Assembly: GCA_922989275.2 (NCBI GenBank)
Contig: OV277874.1
Location: forward strand, 14,744,154 to 14,808,153
Length of the DNA stretch: 64,000 nucleotides
Direction: 5' to 3'
Source: Gari tellinella
Taxonomy: Eukaryota > Mollusca > Bivalvia > Cardiida > Psammobiidae
Shown here in pieces: positions 1 through 7,120 of the stretch (positions are counted from its first letter, which is position 1; each line of letters opens with the position of its first letter). A program made the position numbers and the translations under genes. The notes under the pieces are model-generated. The model did not search any database. It was not told the DNA's origin and saw only the letters and a list, made by a program, of their open reading frames with translations.

Positions 1-435
1 GATATGTCTGAAATGAAAGATGAATATGACTTCTCTGGCTACCCAAAAGATCATCCACTCTATGATGAAACAAACAAGAAAGTAATAGGTAAATTCAAAG
101 ATGAATGTGCCGGTGTTCCAATCGCAGAATATATTGGTCTGCGTTCAAAATTATACTCGGTGTTAACAGCAGACGAACAAGTCATCAAGAAAGCAAAGGG
201 TGTGAAAAAGTATGTAATCAAAAAACAAATAAACTTCAACAACTACAAAGACGCACTTTTCAACAAACAAAAATACACACACTCAATGAATATGCTACGT
301 TCAATGCAACACAACATTTATGGACTAAAAATAAATAAAACCACACTCTCACCACTTGACACAAAAAGATACATTGCACCTGATGGGATTACGACATATG
401 CATATGGGTACTCACAGTGTCAGCCGGAACAATAA
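1..435 (+). CDS. DNA polymerase B, C-terminal part (partial, runs off left edge)
   Basis: The frame is open from base 1 to the TAA at 433-435, so only the last 144 codons are present and the true start lies outside the window. A stretch reading DFSGYPKDHPLYD, followed by GKFKDE and YIGLRSKLY, matches from memory the C-terminal end of protein-primed family-B polymerases of Polinton/adintovirus type. These enzymes replicate the linear element from a terminal protein. The catalytic palm motifs would lie upstream and cannot be checked. The last 47 bases overlap the convergent integrase gene. The call rests on the C-terminal pattern plus the integrase and capsid neighbours. An unrelated element-encoded protein is possible but less likely. 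Confidence 0.65.
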   Translation, partial: DMSEMKDEYDFSGYPKDHPLYDETNKKVIGKFKDECAGVPIAEYIGLRSKLYSVLTADEQVIKKAKGVKKYVIKKQINFNNYKDALFNKQKYTHSMNMLRSMQHNIYGLKINKTTLSPLDTKRYIAPDGITTYAYGYSQCQPEQ

Positions 436-1297
436 GTAGTTCTTCTTTGACAAAGCCTCTCTGTGGTGCTGGTGATTTTAAATAATAAACTCTTATACCC
501 TGTGTTATAATATGATAATCAATCTTGTGTATATCTACCGACCATATCGGATCAGTTGCACGTTTCCTACCTCCACCTTCTTGTTCTCCTGGTTGATACA
601 AGTATCTAACATTTGACTGAGGACATATTTCAGTATCAACTTTTCTTGTTATAATTGGAGAAGGTTTTTTTGTCTCTACATTTAATGCCTTAACAACATC
701 TGATAATCTCTTAACCCATTCTCTATTTCTTTTATGTGTATCAATCTCCTTAGCATACTGATAACCAAACAATCTTTCAGCTAAAGTTCTATTAAATCTC
801 TCTACAATTCCTTGGTCTCTGTGTATTTCTGTTCTGCCTCTTCTTATTTTAACATTATGTTTAGCCATTAGTTGAGAAACAACACCCATAAATTCTCTAC
901 CTGGGTCAACTTGTAATAGTTTAGGATAGTTCAAATGTCTTTTATAAATCTTCTCAAAAGCAGCGGCAACTTCTTTACTGTCTTTTGATGTCAATGGTTC
1001 TGCTTCTTTATATCTTGTTCCTACATCTACTAATGTCAATGCATTATTATATGTTTTATTTTTAACTCTATCAAAAGGTAGAAATAACAAATCAGCTTGA
1101 TGCACCTCATTCTTTGCAGACACATCAAACCTTGGTCTAACAATTTTCTTAGGCGCGGGTAAATATATCTGCCAAACTGCTTGTTTCTTTAAAAATTCTA
1201 AAGCCTGTTTCTCACTAACCTTAGCTTCTTTTGCTAACTTATTAACAGCTGTATTACCTTTCCAAAATCCTTTAGGACTATAATATATTTTTTCCAT
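389..1297 (-). CDS. retrovirus-like DDE integrase (302 aa)
   Basis: Probable integrase that inserts the linear element DNA into host chromosomes. The rve-type core carries acidic residues at D69 (HQADLLFLP), D131 (QVDPGREF) and E166 (GIVERFNRTL), with 34 residues between the last two, as expected for a D,D-35-E fold. An N-terminal helical part (about 10-45) may be the DNA-binding region. After the core, RKRATDPIWS and a beta-rich tail ending GFVKEELLIV look like the SH3-like C-terminal domain of Polinton integrases. No chromodomain is seen. The start is the ATG at 1297, three bases after the stop of the upstream minus-strand gene, so the two are probably co-transcribed. The frame is intact and all three catalytic residues are present, so activity is plausible. 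Confidence 0.9.
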   Translation of the reverse strand: MEKIYYSPKGFWKGNTAVNKLAKEAKVSEKQALEFLKKQAVWQIYLPAPKKIVRPRFDVSAKNEVHQADLLFLPFDRVKNKTYNNALTLVDVGTRYKEAEPLTSKDSKEVAAAFEKIYKRHLNYPKLLQVDPGREFMGVVSQLMAKHNVKIRRGRTEIHRDQGIVERFNRTLAERLFGYQYAKEIDTHKRNREWVKRLSDVVKALNVETKKPSPIITRKVDTEICPQSNVRYLYQPGEQEGGGRKRATDPIWSVDIHKIDYHIITQGIRVYYLKSPAPQRGFVKEELLIVPADTVSTHMHMS

Positions 1298-1300
1298 TTC

Positions 1301-1666
1301 TTAGGAAAAAATTAAATCATAAGCGTGGTATTTATTCTTCTTGTTATTCTTACATCTTTTAAATCCAAGTGGTCTGACATAAAATGGTGGTTCTTTATCC
1401 TCTATTTTAGTAGCAAGATGTGAAGGACACCACACTTCTCCATTGTCTTTGAGAGTTAATATTGTACTTTCACCATATGTTGTGTTAACAGTTTTATAGT
1501 CAGTTATTGTATATATTTTATTAATTTTCAAATCAGACCATTTCTTTGTATTATATTCATTTTGTTTTTTTAACATATATTCAAATTTTTCTTCTGAGAT
1601 ATCTATTTGCATTTGTGCATTATTTTTGCTTTTTGTGCCATAATCTTTTTTTTCTACTTCACCCAT
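1301..1666 (-). CDS. small OB-fold-like protein, possible ssDNA-binding protein (121 aa)
   Basis: A 121-aa soluble protein directly upstream of, and three bases from, the integrase gene. After a charged, helical N-terminus (1-45), residues about 46-121 alternate hydrophobic and polar as in a small beta barrel: INKIYTITDYK, a YGES turn, ILTLKDNGEVWCPSHL and YVRPLGFKRC. This layout resembles short OB-fold proteins that accompany Polinton-type polymerases, which would suit single-stranded DNA binding during strand-displacement replication. There is no catalytic motif. The function is inferred from pattern and position only. The intergenic region upstream (1667-1742) is very AT-rich and may hold the promoter. 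Confidence 0.5.
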   Translation of the reverse strand: MGEVEKKDYGTKSKNNAQMQIDISEEKFEYMLKKQNEYNTKKWSDLKINKIYTITDYKTVNTTYGESTILTLKDNGEVWCPSHLATKIEDKEPPFYVRPLGFKRCKNNKKNKYHAYDLIFS

Positions 1667-1742
1667 TTTTATTAATATAGAAAATCAATTATGTATATTT
1701 TCTAATTATTATTATTATTTTATTGTATAAAAAAAATAAAGT

Positions 1743-2162
1743 CTATAATAATTTCCAAGCAACAAAACCAGTTAATACCATACCACCAATAATAAAAGAA
1801 ATCTCTCTATTCTTTTGATCTTCTGATGGAGTATAAAAATCACTTAATGTAGGTTTTGGTGGTAAACTATGAATTTCTTTTTCAGTTATATAATAATATT
1901 GTTTCATAGCTTGGTCAACACTATCAAATGTTTGTTCAGCGTGATGTTCTTTTTTCATTACCTTATTAAGATAATCTAATCTTTCAGTTCTTTTTTTATT
2001 CCATTCAGATTGTGCTTTTTCTAATTGTTCCATTGCTTTATCGTGTCTTTCTCTTTCTTTATCAGAATCTTTTCCTAAATGTGAAAATAAATAATTACCA
2101 CCAGTAAATGCTAATGCATTTGTTACTGCCCCTCCAATCATCATTGCTACTGCACTAGCCAT
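1743..2162 (-). CDS. conserved two-span membrane protein (139 aa)
   Basis: Hydrophobic segments at residues about 3-27 and 121-138 bracket a charged helical middle (30-75, rich in K, E and R) and a proline-rich linker (PPKPTLSDFY, 101-110). I recognise the pattern KKRTERLDYLNK plus LSDFYTPSEDQK from proteins recurring beside Polinton-like genes in cnidarian genomes, but cannot verify that here. A virion membrane or scaffold role is plausible and unproven. Its leader (2163-2204) has the same CTAGGAG and GGCTCCGC blocks as the leader of the packaging ATPase gene. Confidence 0.65.
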   Translation of the reverse strand: MASAVAMMIGGAVTNALAFTGGNYLFSHLGKDSDKERERHDKAMEQLEKAQSEWNKKRTERLDYLNKVMKKEHHAEQTFDSVDQAMKQYYYITEKEIHSLPPKPTLSDFYTPSEDQKNREISFIIGGMVLTGFVAWKLL

Positions 2163-2204
2163 TTTCTAGGAGACGAATTCGGCTCCGCCTCTAGGGATAG
2201 AAAT
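2163..2204 (-). promoter_or_regulatory. leader motif shared with ATPase gene
   Basis: The bases before this ATG contain (plus strand) TTCTAGGAG and, 10 bases on, GGCTCCGCC. The 25 bases before the ATPase start (4469-4493) have TTCTAGGAG and GGCTCCGC in the same order and nearly the same spacing. Two unrelated genes thus share a leader, so it may be a promoter or mRNA leader element. Function unknown. Confidence 0.45.
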
Positions 2205-2435
2205 TTACTTCATAATATCAGCCGGAATAATACCTTGTTTAACTAACATATCTTTTGTTATTGTTGCAAGAACTAAATCAATTGATAACATTAAAATATC
2301 TTCCATTTTAAAATCTACTTTTGGTGCTTGTTTTCTAAATAGTTTTTTCCCTATTTCTGAATATCCAACTGCTAATATAGTTTCAACCCCCACATGATAT
2401 ATAGTGTTAACAATTTGTTTTTCATCCGACGCCAT
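2205..2435 (-). CDS. small hydrophobic conserved protein (76 aa)
   Basis: A 76-aa protein with two moderately hydrophobic stretches (about 9-27 and 46-60) and a C-terminus ending KQGIIPADIMK. The tail pattern, in which a helix ending in TKDMLVKQGIIP follows a KMEDILML segment, recalls small proteins near Polinton-like capsid genes in cnidarians (from memory). It lies between two other membrane-protein genes on the same strand. Coding status is supported by tight packing, the intact frame and strand agreement. Function unknown, possibly virion membrane. Confidence 0.55.
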   Translation of the reverse strand: MASDEKQIVNTIYHVGVETILAVGYSEIGKKLFRKQAPKVDFKMEDILMLSIDLVLATITKDMLVKQGIIPADIMK

Positions 2436-2455
2436 TTTTATACAATAAAATTTAA

Positions 2456-2544
2456 GGCTCCGCTAAACTCAAGGGCATTACTGAGCGCAAGCGAATCCGC
2501 TAAAACTCAAAGGGGTCGTATTCTTTTTTACCGAAGGCTCCGCT
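2456..2544. repeat. GC-rich short motif cluster within AT-rich element
   Basis: GGCTCCGCT occurs at 2456-2464 and 2536-2544, and again at 2789-2797 and 4487-4495, with GGCTCCGCC at 2181-2189. A second motif, CTGAGCGCAAGCGAATCCGC, is at 2481-2500. It recurs in variant form at 4437-4456 and in reverse at 8558-8574. Both stand out against the AT-rich background and fall in coding as well as intergenic DNA. Confidence 0.7.
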
Positions 2545-3057
2545 ATTTATTGTATCTTTTTTTCCCCCACTTTGATTTACAGTGTTTTTATAAACAACAG
2601 TTTTATTACTTTTTTTTAAAAAATAAAATCCTATTCCAACAGCTAAAATTGATAAACATAGCGGTATGTAATTTTTATATACATTTATTTTCTGTGAAGC
2701 ATCATCATCTGAATTAGCTTGTCCAGTATTTTTTGTTATTTCTAATTTTGAATTTTGAACAGCATCATTATCTGTATCTTTTACCGTAGGCTCCGCTGTT
2801 ATTTGTTTTAGTTCCATATTTTCTTTCTTCAAACGTTCTGTTTCTTTTCTTTTTAATGCGGCTTTTAATTTTCTAGCTTCTACACCTTTCTTACCCGCAG
2901 CTACTCGTTTTGGATTTTTGGGTTTTGAAACTTCACTGAGCTTTTGCGAATCACTCGACCGTTCAGGGAGATCGCTATTTATTTTTTCTTCGCTATTTAT
3001 TTTTTCTTCGCTATCCACTGTGTGCTTCGTATCCGGTAGGGTCACTTGTCGCTCCAT
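2500..3057 (-). CDS. single-span membrane protein with basic helical region (185 aa)
   Basis: The N-terminal half is charged. It includes a duplicated SEEKIN block (residues 16-27), an 18-bp DNA duplication near 2969-3010, then a strongly basic helix AAGKKGVEARKLKAALKRKE (about 53-72). One transmembrane segment (about 130-147) precedes a short C-terminal tail ending EYDPFEF. The start overlaps the end of the next upstream gene by 47 bases (3011-3057), pointing to a compact operon-like layout. The basic helix could contact DNA or capsid on the inner face of a membrane, but that is inference. No enzymatic motif. Confidence 0.6.
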   Translation of the reverse strand: MERQVTLPDTKHTVDSEEKINSEEKINSDLPERSSDSQKLSEVSKPKNPKRVAAGKKGVEARKLKAALKRKETERLKKENMELKQITAEPTVKDTDNDAVQNSKLEITKNTGQANSDDDASQKINVYKNYIPLCLSILAVGIGFYFLKKSNKTVVYKNTVNQSGGKKDTINSGAFGKKEYDPFEF

Positions 3058-3766
3058 TTTTTATATCGATATTTTCTTTCTCAAAATCTGGGTCTTTCAT
3101 TTTTTTCATCTCGATATTTTCAGTTAAATCAATATGTTTTGCAGTTGTTAACATTGCGGTAAAAGGAGCAAGATACATTCCATATCTATAATATAGTTCA
3201 CAACATGAAGTAGTCAAAGCATGATTAATAAAAGGGTCTTCCCCCAAGTCTTGTATTAGTTTGGGAGGGTTAACAACGTTAAAATACTTTGAAACACTCA
3301 TAACATACAAATTAATAAAAGAATTACCTAATGTTTTAGTCATACTAGCTCCCAATCTTGCCTCATATCTACAGTATAATTTATTTATTTGCTCTATTGT
3401 CATTGTGTCAATGTCTGAAAGTTGTAACTCTCTTCCAAGATATTGTTTACTATTGCCACCAGCTACAATAGCTGATAATCTTTCACGTTTTGTTTCTTCT
3501 TGTTTATCACTGGACCTTCGGGAATCTTCATTATTCGCGTAGTTGCTTTCAGTATTATCTTTGTGTAATCCCTCCTGGTTTAATATTTCTTCGACATTCA
3601 TTTTATATAATTTATTTTTAAGATTAAAATAATCATCTTGGAGAGTCTCTAGAAATATCATATGTCCAGATAATTTATTTTTAAGTTTAAAATAATTAAA
3701 TATTACATACCCAGATAATGATAAGACTGTAACATTTGTTATAATTATTAACAAATCTAATATCAT
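3011..3766 (-). CDS. conserved membrane-anchored protein (251 aa)
   Basis: The N-terminal segment 1-25 is hydrophobic and looks like a signal anchor. A polar linker (30-95) leads to a helical domain (about 95-215). This contains LSDIDTMTIEQINKLYCRYE, the block ARLGASMTKTLGNSF, DPFINHAL and CCELYYRYGMYLAPFTAMLTT. The ARYEARLGAAMTKTLG-like and LYHRYGMFLAP-like blocks recur, from memory, in a family found with Polinton-like elements of cnidarians. The domain carries no catalytic pattern I know. The gene lies just downstream of the ATPase and capsid genes, so a structural or membrane-assembly role is likely. Confidence 0.65.
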   Translation of the reverse strand: MILDLLIIITNVTVLSLSGYVIFNYFKLKNKLSGHMIFLETLQDDYFNLKNKLYKMNVEEILNQEGLHKDNTESNYANNEDSRRSSDKQEETKRERLSAIVAGGNSKQYLGRELQLSDIDTMTIEQINKLYCRYEARLGASMTKTLGNSFINLYVMSVSKYFNVVNPPKLIQDLGEDPFINHALTTSCCELYYRYGMYLAPFTAMLTTAKHIDLTENIEMKKMKDPDFEKENIDIKNGATSDPTGYEAHSG

Positions 3767-3799
3767 TTTTAACAGAAAACATCAGTGTTTATAAAAACA

Positions 3800-4468
3800 T
3801 TAATCAACCAACCAATAGCCAGTAGGTTGATCCGTTCTCAATATTAATTTACGATGCTTCTTTTTTTTTAGTTCCTCTTTCATTCTTTGTCTTTCTTCTA
3901 AAGTAGGAATAACGTCATTTTCTCTAAGACAATTTTCAAAACTATCTCTGTCTTTTGTGTAGAACATACATAACCATTTTGTTTGTTCTCTCAAATCTTT
4001 TAAAACGGAATTGTATCTCTGTGAAATAACCCATACTGATTGTTCGGCATGTCTTCCTGAAAAAGCTAGTTCAGAAAGCATATCTCTTTTCTTTGTTAAT
4101 TCTTTTGTAGCACTACAATCATCTATAATATATAATGTTGGTTGTCCAGCATACTTATTAAAGAACCATCTTAGTAGTTCTTGCAGTTTCTCTTCTTCAT
4201 TAACAATAGGATTAACAATGATTATATTTTTTGATTTAGGTTTTCTAACATCGCCTATCCACTCTCTATTTTTATAAGATTTATTCCAATGTATAGTAGG
4301 GCATAGAATAATTATAAAATTAAACACTTTACAATATTCATCTTCCAAAAGGTCAAGTACAAATTCCGTTTTACCACATCCTGTTTGTCCACATATTATA
4401 GCGGAATGAGGATATTTTGGTAACTCTAGTTTGGTCACCGAGCGCAAGCGAGTCGCTTGTCGCTCCAT
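3800..4468 (-). CDS. A32/FtsK-HerA-type genome packaging ATPase (222 aa)
   Basis: Motor that pumps the genome into the preformed capsid. Walker A is ICGQTGCGKTEF (about 25-36, with K33 and T34). Walker B is TLYIIDDCSA (about 111-120, acidic D116-D117). The segment SGRHAEQSVWVISQRY (about 136-152) matches the sensor-like region typical of this clade, and an N-terminal LPKYPHSAII strand precedes Walker A. The 222-aa length is normal for Polinton and virophage packaging ATPases. Its gene is 25 bases downstream of the candidate major capsid gene, the usual pairing in this virus group. The first codons and the leader contain the dispersed GC-rich motif. No key residue is missing. Confidence 0.88.
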   Translation of the reverse strand: MERQATRLRSVTKLELPKYPHSAIICGQTGCGKTEFVLDLLEDEYCKVFNFIIILCPTIHWNKSYKNREWIGDVRKPKSKNIIIVNPIVNEEEKLQELLRWFFNKYAGQPTLYIIDDCSATKELTKKRDMLSELAFSGRHAEQSVWVISQRYNSVLKDLREQTKWLCMFYTKDRDSFENCLRENDVIPTLEERQRMKEELKKKKHRKLILRTDQPTGYWLVD

Positions 4469-4493
4469 TTTCTAGGAGTCAAAGTCGGCTCCG
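4469..4493 (-). promoter_or_regulatory. leader motif shared with 139-aa membrane protein gene
   Basis: This 25-base spacer between the capsid stop and the ATPase start reads TTCTAGGAG followed by GGCTCCGC on the plus strand. It is nearly the same as the leader at 2163-2204. It could be a promoter element or an mRNA leader. Confidence 0.45.
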
Positions 4494-5762
4494 CTAATAT
4501 AATACTTCTTTAAATCTTCCATTTTCAAAATTGATTTGTGCATCTTGTATGACAAACAAATACATATTTATTGGTTCATCATCTCCTGCTTCTTTAGTTA
4601 TCTGAATTGTAATTCCTTCAGATGCATTCTCTACTCTTCTTCCAGAACCATGGAGTGTGTTATCATCTATTGTTCGTAAATCTAACCATAATGCATAACT
4701 GTTAGTAAGATACTTTTCTATTGTTATGTTGGCAAAACATAAGTCTTTAGCAATTTTATCTGTTTCCTTGTTTCTCTTTGATGTTAAACAAAAGTATTTA
4801 TTTATCTCATCCCACTGCTGATATGCTCTCATTCCTTGACTGTATAGTTGATTTGGAACTCCTTCTATTGTAATCTCTACTTTCTCTATATTAGGGTTGT
4901 AATATATTTCTGTTCCTGTTCTTTCAGGGTCTTCAAACAGCATCAGAATTCCTTTCATACTTCTTGCGGGAACATTTAAATTTATATTCCATAGTGTATC
5001 AGATTTATTCTTTAACATTTTTCTATGTCTTAGAACACGATCATAGAATATAGTCATTTTACCATCATATTGTTGTCTTATTTGTCTAACAAGTTCTGTA
5101 TCGGATACCATATCAAATTCTAAACAAATATTTTTAATTGTATAACTTGCTGATGTATCACTTGACTTAATAACTTTATCATAGTCGTTGAACGTAAGTT
5201 CATATTCAAGTCTATCACCTAGTCCCGCTTGATAGAATGGCATATGTGTTTCTAATAGTTCAAAATCAAGTGGGATACAAAATCTGTTTTTATATGCTTT
5301 AGCTATTGTTTTATCTTCTTTATCATTACTTGCATCCTTAGCTCCAACTCTGTGTTTTAACATATTGCCTTTACCAATACCTTGATATACCATGTTAACA
5401 CGTTCGGTTGGTGTCTTCCATAAATCGACATAATTGTGATAAATATCACTATCATCAATTGATAAAACTTCATTACCTGAAATTCGTATTGTTGTTTTCT
5501 TGATGATAGATCTTCCAATGTTTTGATAAACTGTTGCATTTGCATCACTTTTACCGTTTATTTCAATTTCAAATGCTAATCTGACTGTTCTAGGAACAAT
5601 AACATCATTATTACTTAAATTAGGGAATCTTACTAATAAATGTTGATTCTGATCAATAGTTGAAGGATTATTAGTTATTACAACGCTTTGACGAATACCT
5701 TTTACACCTCTAGGTTCTCTTATTTTTCTGTAGGGATTTAATTTTTCTCCATAAGTTGACAT
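4494..5762 (-). CDS. candidate major capsid protein (422 aa)
   Basis: Large, beta-rich protein without enzyme motifs, next to the packaging ATPase. The opening contains VKGIRQSVVITNNPSTIDQN and FPNLSNNDVIVPRTVRLAFE, then IGRSIIKKTTIRISGNEVLS. These blocks recall, from memory, a protein family recurring in cnidarian and molluscan Polinton-like loci. Its length and predicted strand content fit a double jelly-roll capsid protein, although it is shorter than canonical Polinton hexons (often near 600 aa). The capsid assignment rests on context, size and beta content, not on a verified structural match. No protease cleavage site is evident. The AT-rich 42-base spacer upstream (5763-5804) may hold a promoter. 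Confidence 0.7.
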   Translation of the reverse strand: MSTYGEKLNPYRKIREPRGVKGIRQSVVITNNPSTIDQNQHLLVRFPNLSNNDVIVPRTVRLAFEIEINGKSDANATVYQNIGRSIIKKTTIRISGNEVLSIDDSDIYHNYVDLWKTPTERVNMVYQGIGKGNMLKHRVGAKDASNDKEDKTIAKAYKNRFCIPLDFELLETHMPFYQAGLGDRLEYELTFNDYDKVIKSSDTSASYTIKNICLEFDMVSDTELVRQIRQQYDGKMTIFYDRVLRHRKMLKNKSDTLWNINLNVPARSMKGILMLFEDPERTGTEIYYNPNIEKVEITIEGVPNQLYSQGMRAYQQWDEINKYFCLTSKRNKETDKIAKDLCFANITIEKYLTNSYALWLDLRTIDDNTLHGSGRRVENASEGITIQITKEAGDDEPINMYLFVIQDAQINFENGRFKEVLY

Positions 5763-5804
5763 TTTTAAAGGATAAAAATAGTGATAACCTGTCAGTTAAT
5801 ATTT

Positions 5805-6440
5805 TTAAAAAAATAATTCAATTACTGCCGACACTACTGTATTTTCACATCCAGGATTATTATTTGTAGCAACAAAATTAATTACATCACTAGCTTTAAT
5901 AATTAATGGTGTATTAAAATTATCATGCTTTCTTGGGAGATTGTTCAAATTTATACCATAACTTGGTAGTATTTTTCCATTAACAGCCACTGCAACAGAT
6001 ACATCATCATTGTTTGTTCTTTTACTTGATAATGAAATACCTAATATTTGACCTCGAAAATTCATAACATACCCGGAATCTACTTCTCTACCTCCGTTAC
6101 CGAAACTAAATGCTTTATTTTTAGAAATTGAACCCTTACTCTCTGCGATTATGATTATTACCTTTCTATCAGGAATATTTTCTACTTTGTTATATAATAA
6201 TCTATGGTTGATAATCATTTCACGAACTTTATCTTGAAGTTGGTTATATCTTTCACCTTGTGTATTTATTTGTTCAAGCATAATGTTTCTATTATCATGA
6301 ACCTTTTGTTGAAATTCTGAAATTCTTTTCTCTAAATCAGAGATTGGTTTCACTCTCTTTTGTAAATCTCGAACATGCATTATTAAAGGTTCAATGTTGT
6401 CACTTCGTTTCTGTGATTTTTTCGTTCCAAATATACTCAT
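5805..6440 (-). CDS. coiled-coil plus beta-domain fibre-like protein (211 aa)
   Basis: Residues about 17-88 form a heptad-rich helix (DLQKRVKPISDLEKRISEFQ onward). Residues about 93-211 are beta-rich, with KVIIIIAE, AFSFGNGG, YVMNFRGQILGISL, VSVAVAVNG and VINFVATNNN, ending in AVIELFF. A helical stalk with a compact C-terminal beta head is the usual layout of trimeric virion fibres and spikes. It sits between the capsid and penton-like genes on the same strand, only four bases from the latter. A receptor-binding or decoration role is inferred. No signal peptide or membrane segment. Confidence 0.6.
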   Translation of the reverse strand: MSIFGTKKSQKRSDNIEPLIMHVRDLQKRVKPISDLEKRISEFQQKVHDNRNIMLEQINTQGERYNQLQDKVREMIINHRLLYNKVENIPDRKVIIIIAESKGSISKNKAFSFGNGGREVDSGYVMNFRGQILGISLSSKRTNNDDVSVAVAVNGKILPSYGINLNNLPRKHDNFNTPLIIKASDVINFVATNNNPGCENTVVSAVIELFF

Positions 6441-6444
6441 TTTA

Positions 6445-7104
6445 TTAGAATAAATTTGAAGAAGTGATTTCTAAAACACAACTAGTTGGTAAGCGATTAA
6501 TTATTGTTTTATTATTTTCATCTCTGATTTCTATTTTTAATTCTGATATAGTGTCATTTATTAAACGTTTGTATTCTGGATGCTCCAATCTAATTGTTAT
6601 TATATCTCCAAATTCTTTATTTTCAACTGGAATAACCGCTAATAAGGTACTCGGCATACTATCAAGATAATTATAAGAAGTGTTAATTTGTTCCAGATGA
6701 ACATACAACGATTTATAGATAGCTAAATCTAAACATTTATTACCATTGTGTTCTTCATTAGCATCAAATGTATGTTTATTAACAAATCCTAATATTTCTC
6801 TTAAACCTTTACTTAACTTCAATTCATTAGTTGAACTTAAACTTGTAAAACCATTCGTTTCATTTACAGATAATGTAATATCAAAAGTGTTAAATAAATC
6901 TGAAATTTGTTGAAAACTATAATAACCATCTGGAATTTGAATAGGGCTCTCGCCCTTCTTTTGTATATTTTCATTAACAATATTATACCAACCTATACCG
7001 TATGTAATACATTTTAATCCAACACATTTATCACCTTTTCTATTATCAATATATTGTTGTAAATTAATAGTTTTATCAATATTTGAAATTGTATGATGCC
7101 CCAT
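6445..7104 (-). CDS. penton-like minor capsid candidate (219 aa)
   Basis: Beta-rich protein without membrane segments. The block PIQIPDGYYSFQQISDLF (about 56-73), followed by ITLSVNETNGF and a GLREILGF segment (about 100-108), resembles the region after the first strand in Polinton/adintovirus penton-like single jelly-roll proteins. The 219-aa length fits such proteins. It is the first gene of the leftward block that includes the fibre-like, capsid and ATPase genes, and it diverges from the 511-aa gene across only 16 bases (7105-7120). A shared bidirectional promoter is therefore likely. Assignment by pattern and context. Confidence 0.55.
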   Translation of the reverse strand: MGHHTISNIDKTINLQQYIDNRKGDKCVGLKCITYGIGWYNIVNENIQKKGESPIQIPDGYYSFQQISDLFNTFDITLSVNETNGFTSLSSTNELKLSKGLREILGFVNKHTFDANEEHNGNKCLDLAIYKSLYVHLEQINTSYNYLDSMPSTLLAVIPVENKEFGDIITIRLEHPEYKRLINDTISELKIEIRDENNKTIINRLPTSCVLEITSSNLF

Positions 7105-7120
7105 TTTTTAATCTTAAAAA
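7105..7120. promoter_or_regulatory. short divergent intergenic region
   Basis: Only 16 AT-rich bases separate the divergent starts of the penton-like gene and the 511-aa gene. Promoter signals must overlap one or both coding starts, or be very compact. Confidence 0.4.
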
